NCBI GenBank assembly: GCA_048266425.1
Contig: JBLWZN010000018.1
Coordinates: 15,191-79,190, forward strand
Reading direction: 5' to 3'
Origin: Cerina sp048266425
GTDB taxonomy: Bacteria > Bacteroidota > Bacteroidia > Flavobacteriales > Flavobacteriaceae
DNA length: 64,000 bases
Position 1 is the stretch's first letter, and every line of letters begins with the position of its first letter. Of the stretch, positions 62,248 to 64,000 are shown piece by piece. The translations under genes were made by a program, and so were the position numbers. The notes beneath the pieces were generated by a model. The model saw only the letters and a list, made by a program, of their open reading frames with translations, ran no database searches and had not been told where the DNA came from.

Positions 62248-63750
62248 ATGGTAAAGTTACGTGTCATTTTATTTGTTTTGGGAATGGCTTATATGTCACA
62301 GGCCCAAGAGGTTGCCTTGCCCAAGGATTTAAGGCAACACAACGTTTCCAACTTCAATTCCAGTTTGGTAAACCCGGTGTTTTCATTGGATAGGAACGAG
62401 CCCCAGTCCATTGCATTGTGGACGCGTTGGCAATGGCAAACAATTGATGCGGACCCTACCACATTGTTCCTTAACTACACAAGGCCTATTAATTCCAAAT
62501 CTGCATTTGGAGCTGGCTATTTCCAGAACAATACTGGAGTTCATATCGATAAGGGAGGGGTAGTCAACTACGCCTACGTTTTTAGTTTTAACGAGAAATC
62601 CCGATTGGCCCTAGGGGTCAATGTATTCGGATTTCAGCAACAATTTGTTGATGACCGCTTTAATCCAGGCCAGGGTATTCCCTTGCCCGAGCTGGAAATT
62701 TCCAATAATTTTATCATGCAGCTGGCACCCGGAATTCGCTATACCTACGATCGCTTTGGTATTGGAGTGTCTTCCGACAACTTGTTCGACTACAATTTCA
62801 CTAAAAACGAAGCGGAAACATATAATTCGGAAAAGGTATTCATGGGGATTGTGGATTATGCTTTTCCATTAACCCTATTCGGTATTTCGGACAACACCTT
62901 TTTAAGACCCGCACTCTATGTCCGCACCATACCCAACAACGACACCCAGTTTGGACTAAATGCCTACCTATCTTCCTCCTATTTTTGGGCCCAAACGGGA
63001 TACAACAGCTTTTATGGGGTGTCCGTGGGGGCAGGAGGGCATTTCTTTAAAAAAGTGTCCTTGGGCGCCTTGGTTGAATTTGGAACGAATCAGGACCTTA
63101 GCGATAAGGATCCCAGCTTTGAACTTGTCACCGCCTTTAATTTTGGCAAGCAGATAAAGGACTTCAAAGGGGAGGAACCTGCTCTGGAAGAAGAAACCCA
63201 TATACTTACCAAGGCTGAAATTGAAGCGCAACAACAGGCCAATATGGAGAAGCAACGATCTGCCTATGACTCCATTGCCGCCGTTAGAAAGGAGCAGGCC
63301 CTGGCTGCAGAAATGGTTCAGAACAAGCAAAGGGTGCTCGATTCAATTAACAATGCAAAGTTGGCAGAGGAACAGCTTGCCAAACAACAAAAGATTGCGG
63401 ATAGCATAGCCCAAGAAAAGAAAAAACAGGCCGCCCTTGCCCAAAAGCCAGCCGAAGCCCCGGTTAAAACCAAGGGACATTATGAGGAGGTTGACAAATT
63501 GGAGGGATTGGAGCCCGGGTATTACCTGATAACCAATGTTTTCGGCACCAAAAAATATTACGAGGCCTTTATGAAGACGCTGACTGCCAAAGGATTGAGT
63601 CCTAAATCGTTCTATCGTTCCGAGAATAAATACAACTATGTTTATTTGGGACACTATAGTACGTTGAAAGAGGCAGAGCAGGCAAGGGACAGCAAGTTTA
63701 ATGGCAAGTATCCCGACAAGACCTGGATTTTCAGGGTTAAGGGGAATTAA
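62248..63750 (+). CDS. PorP/SprF-family type IX secretion protein with SPOR-like C-terminus
   Basis: The 500-residue protein (start ATG at 62248, MVKLRVILFVLGMAYMSQAQ; a TTG at 62242 is less likely) has a signal peptide and a PorP/SprF outer-membrane beta domain at about residues 30-300 (VNPVFSLDRNEPQSIALWTRWQW, APGIRYTYDRFGIGVSSDNLFDY, GVSVGAGGHFFKKVSLGALVEF). It is followed by an Ala/Gln/Glu-rich coiled coil (about 315-405) and a SPOR-like domain (GYYLITNVFGTKKYYEAFMKTLTAKGL). PorP/SprF proteins work with the type IX system in anchoring secreted proteins; the SPOR-like part may bind peptidoglycan. Confidence 0.88.
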   Translation: MVKLRVILFVLGMAYMSQAQEVALPKDLRQHNVSNFNSSLVNPVFSLDRNEPQSIALWTRWQWQTIDADPTTLFLNYTRPINSKSAFGAGYFQNNTGVHIDKGGVVNYAYVFSFNEKSRLALGVNVFGFQQQFVDDRFNPGQGIPLPELEISNNFIMQLAPGIRYTYDRFGIGVSSDNLFDYNFTKNEAETYNSEKVFMGIVDYAFPLTLFGISDNTFLRPALYVRTIPNNDTQFGLNAYLSSSYFWAQTGYNSFYGVSVGAGGHFFKKVSLGALVEFGTNQDLSDKDPSFELVTAFNFGKQIKDFKGEEPALEEETHILTKAEIEAQQQANMEKQRSAYDSIAAVRKEQALAAEMVQNKQRVLDSINNAKLAEEQLAKQQKIADSIAQEKKKQAALAQKPAEAPVKTKGHYEEVDKLEGLEPGYYLITNVFGTKKYYEAFMKTLTAKGLSPKSFYRSENKYNYVYLGHYSTLKEAEQARDSKFNGKYPDKTWIFRVKGN

Positions 63751-63796
63751 TGAATTGGTGGGTTAGTGGTTCATTGGATTATCGGGGCCAACGTGA

Positions 63797-63826
63797 CAAA
63801 AAAAACTCCGGTAATCAGCCGGAGTT
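63797..63826 (-). terminator. Terminator for a minus-strand transcript
   Basis: AACTCCGG (63804-63811) pairs with CCGGAGTT (63819-63826), with an A-tract at 63798-63805 that is a T-tract on the minus strand. It implies a minus-strand transcript entering from the right edge of the window. Confidence 0.65.
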
Positions 63827-64000
63827 CATTCATCAATCAAAAAACGAACAGTCATGATAAACTGTTGCTCTTTATACACAATTTACAATATCTATGCCAA
63901 TCTTCCAAATTTAAAAGGAGGCTGCCAAATACGGTAAATAATGACTTGGATTATCCAAGATAGGTCTTTAAAATTTTGCTTCTAGAGGTATGTTTTAATC

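Noticed and set aside
63954..64000. Possible end of a minus-strand gene (last residues ...SRSKILKTYLG) entering from the right edge
   Set aside because: Only 15 codons are visible, no motif can be identified and the terminator at 63797 lies 125 bp further on, so a gene cannot be called.
1..64000. Prophage, transposon or defence island
   Set aside because: No integrase, transposase, phage structural, restriction or toxin-antitoxin genes are recognisable; gene content is core and metabolic throughout.

Overview
The window is a chromosomal stretch of a member of the Bacteroidota, almost certainly a marine Flavobacteriaceae. Evidence: many small lipoproteins with a lipobox, a PorP/SprF-type type IX secretion protein, a LytTR regulator, an RprX/RprY-like two-component pair beside coaE and a YbbR protein, a MutS2 ending without an Smr domain, weak ribosome binding sites, and promoters of the Bacteroidota form TTG-N19-TAnnTTTG (clearest before the SRP RNA and rplS). 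The genus (something near Arenibacter, Maribacter, Zobellia or Muricauda) is a guess. I see no prophage, insertion sequence, CRISPR array, tRNA or rRNA gene.

Layout. 1-5.4 kb: signalling genes on the minus strand (NarL-type regulator cut by the window edge, its TPR histidine kinase, a 57-residue lipoprotein, a LytTR regulator with a degenerate receiver), then a thioesterase and a glutaminyl cyclase. 5.5 kb: SRP RNA. 6.2-10 kb: rplS, trmD, a membrane coiled-coil protein and a DegP protease. 10.3-13.6 kb: dapF, GNAT, mltG and an exported lysozyme-like protein, a cell-wall group. 13.7-17.2 kb: RsmI-like methylase, LMW phosphatase, dnaA and ybgC. 17.3-20.4 kb: a tight operon ribD, HAD phosphatase, DMT transporter, YigZ. 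20.6-25.2 kb: GNAT, prmC, LOG protein, ligA and a small conserved protein, against a convergent NIPSNAP protein. 26.4-32.9 kb: fabI, glycosyltransferase, YbbR, coaE, RprX/RprY-like pair. 32.9-39.7 kb, minus strand: exonuclease/GIY-YIG, K+ channel, miaA and gluconokinase overlap as one operon, with YggS, a hydroxyacyl-CoA dehydrogenase and a Gfo/Idh/MocA oxidoreductase upstream. 40-46.9 kb: topoisomerase IV parE-parC and convergent mutS2. 47.2-53.2 kb: a DUF6340-like lipoprotein and a stress-like cluster (YceI, Cu/Zn SOD, ECF sigma factor, RskA-like anti-sigma factor, two Tat-type ferritin-like proteins). 53.5-57 kb: hydrolase-OsmC fusion, YdeI-like protein, M1 peptidase. 57-61.4 kb: fused trehalose-6-phosphate synthase/phosphatase divergent from a GH15 hydrolase. 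61.5-63.8 kb: SixA-like lipoprotein and a PorP/SprF protein with a SPOR-like C-terminus.

Most of the window is core genome and I did not find a clear new multi-gene system. The points most worth a second look are local: a receiver domain without its phosphoacceptor, a GH15 enzyme apparently lacking its catalytic base, an exonuclease-GIY-YIG fusion without the usual arginine, repeat-like DNA read through in frame inside prmC, a duplicated N-terminus in a TTG-started K+ channel, a PorP/SprF-SPOR fusion, the sigma/anti-sigma/ferritin-like cluster, and several families of dispersed intergenic repeats.
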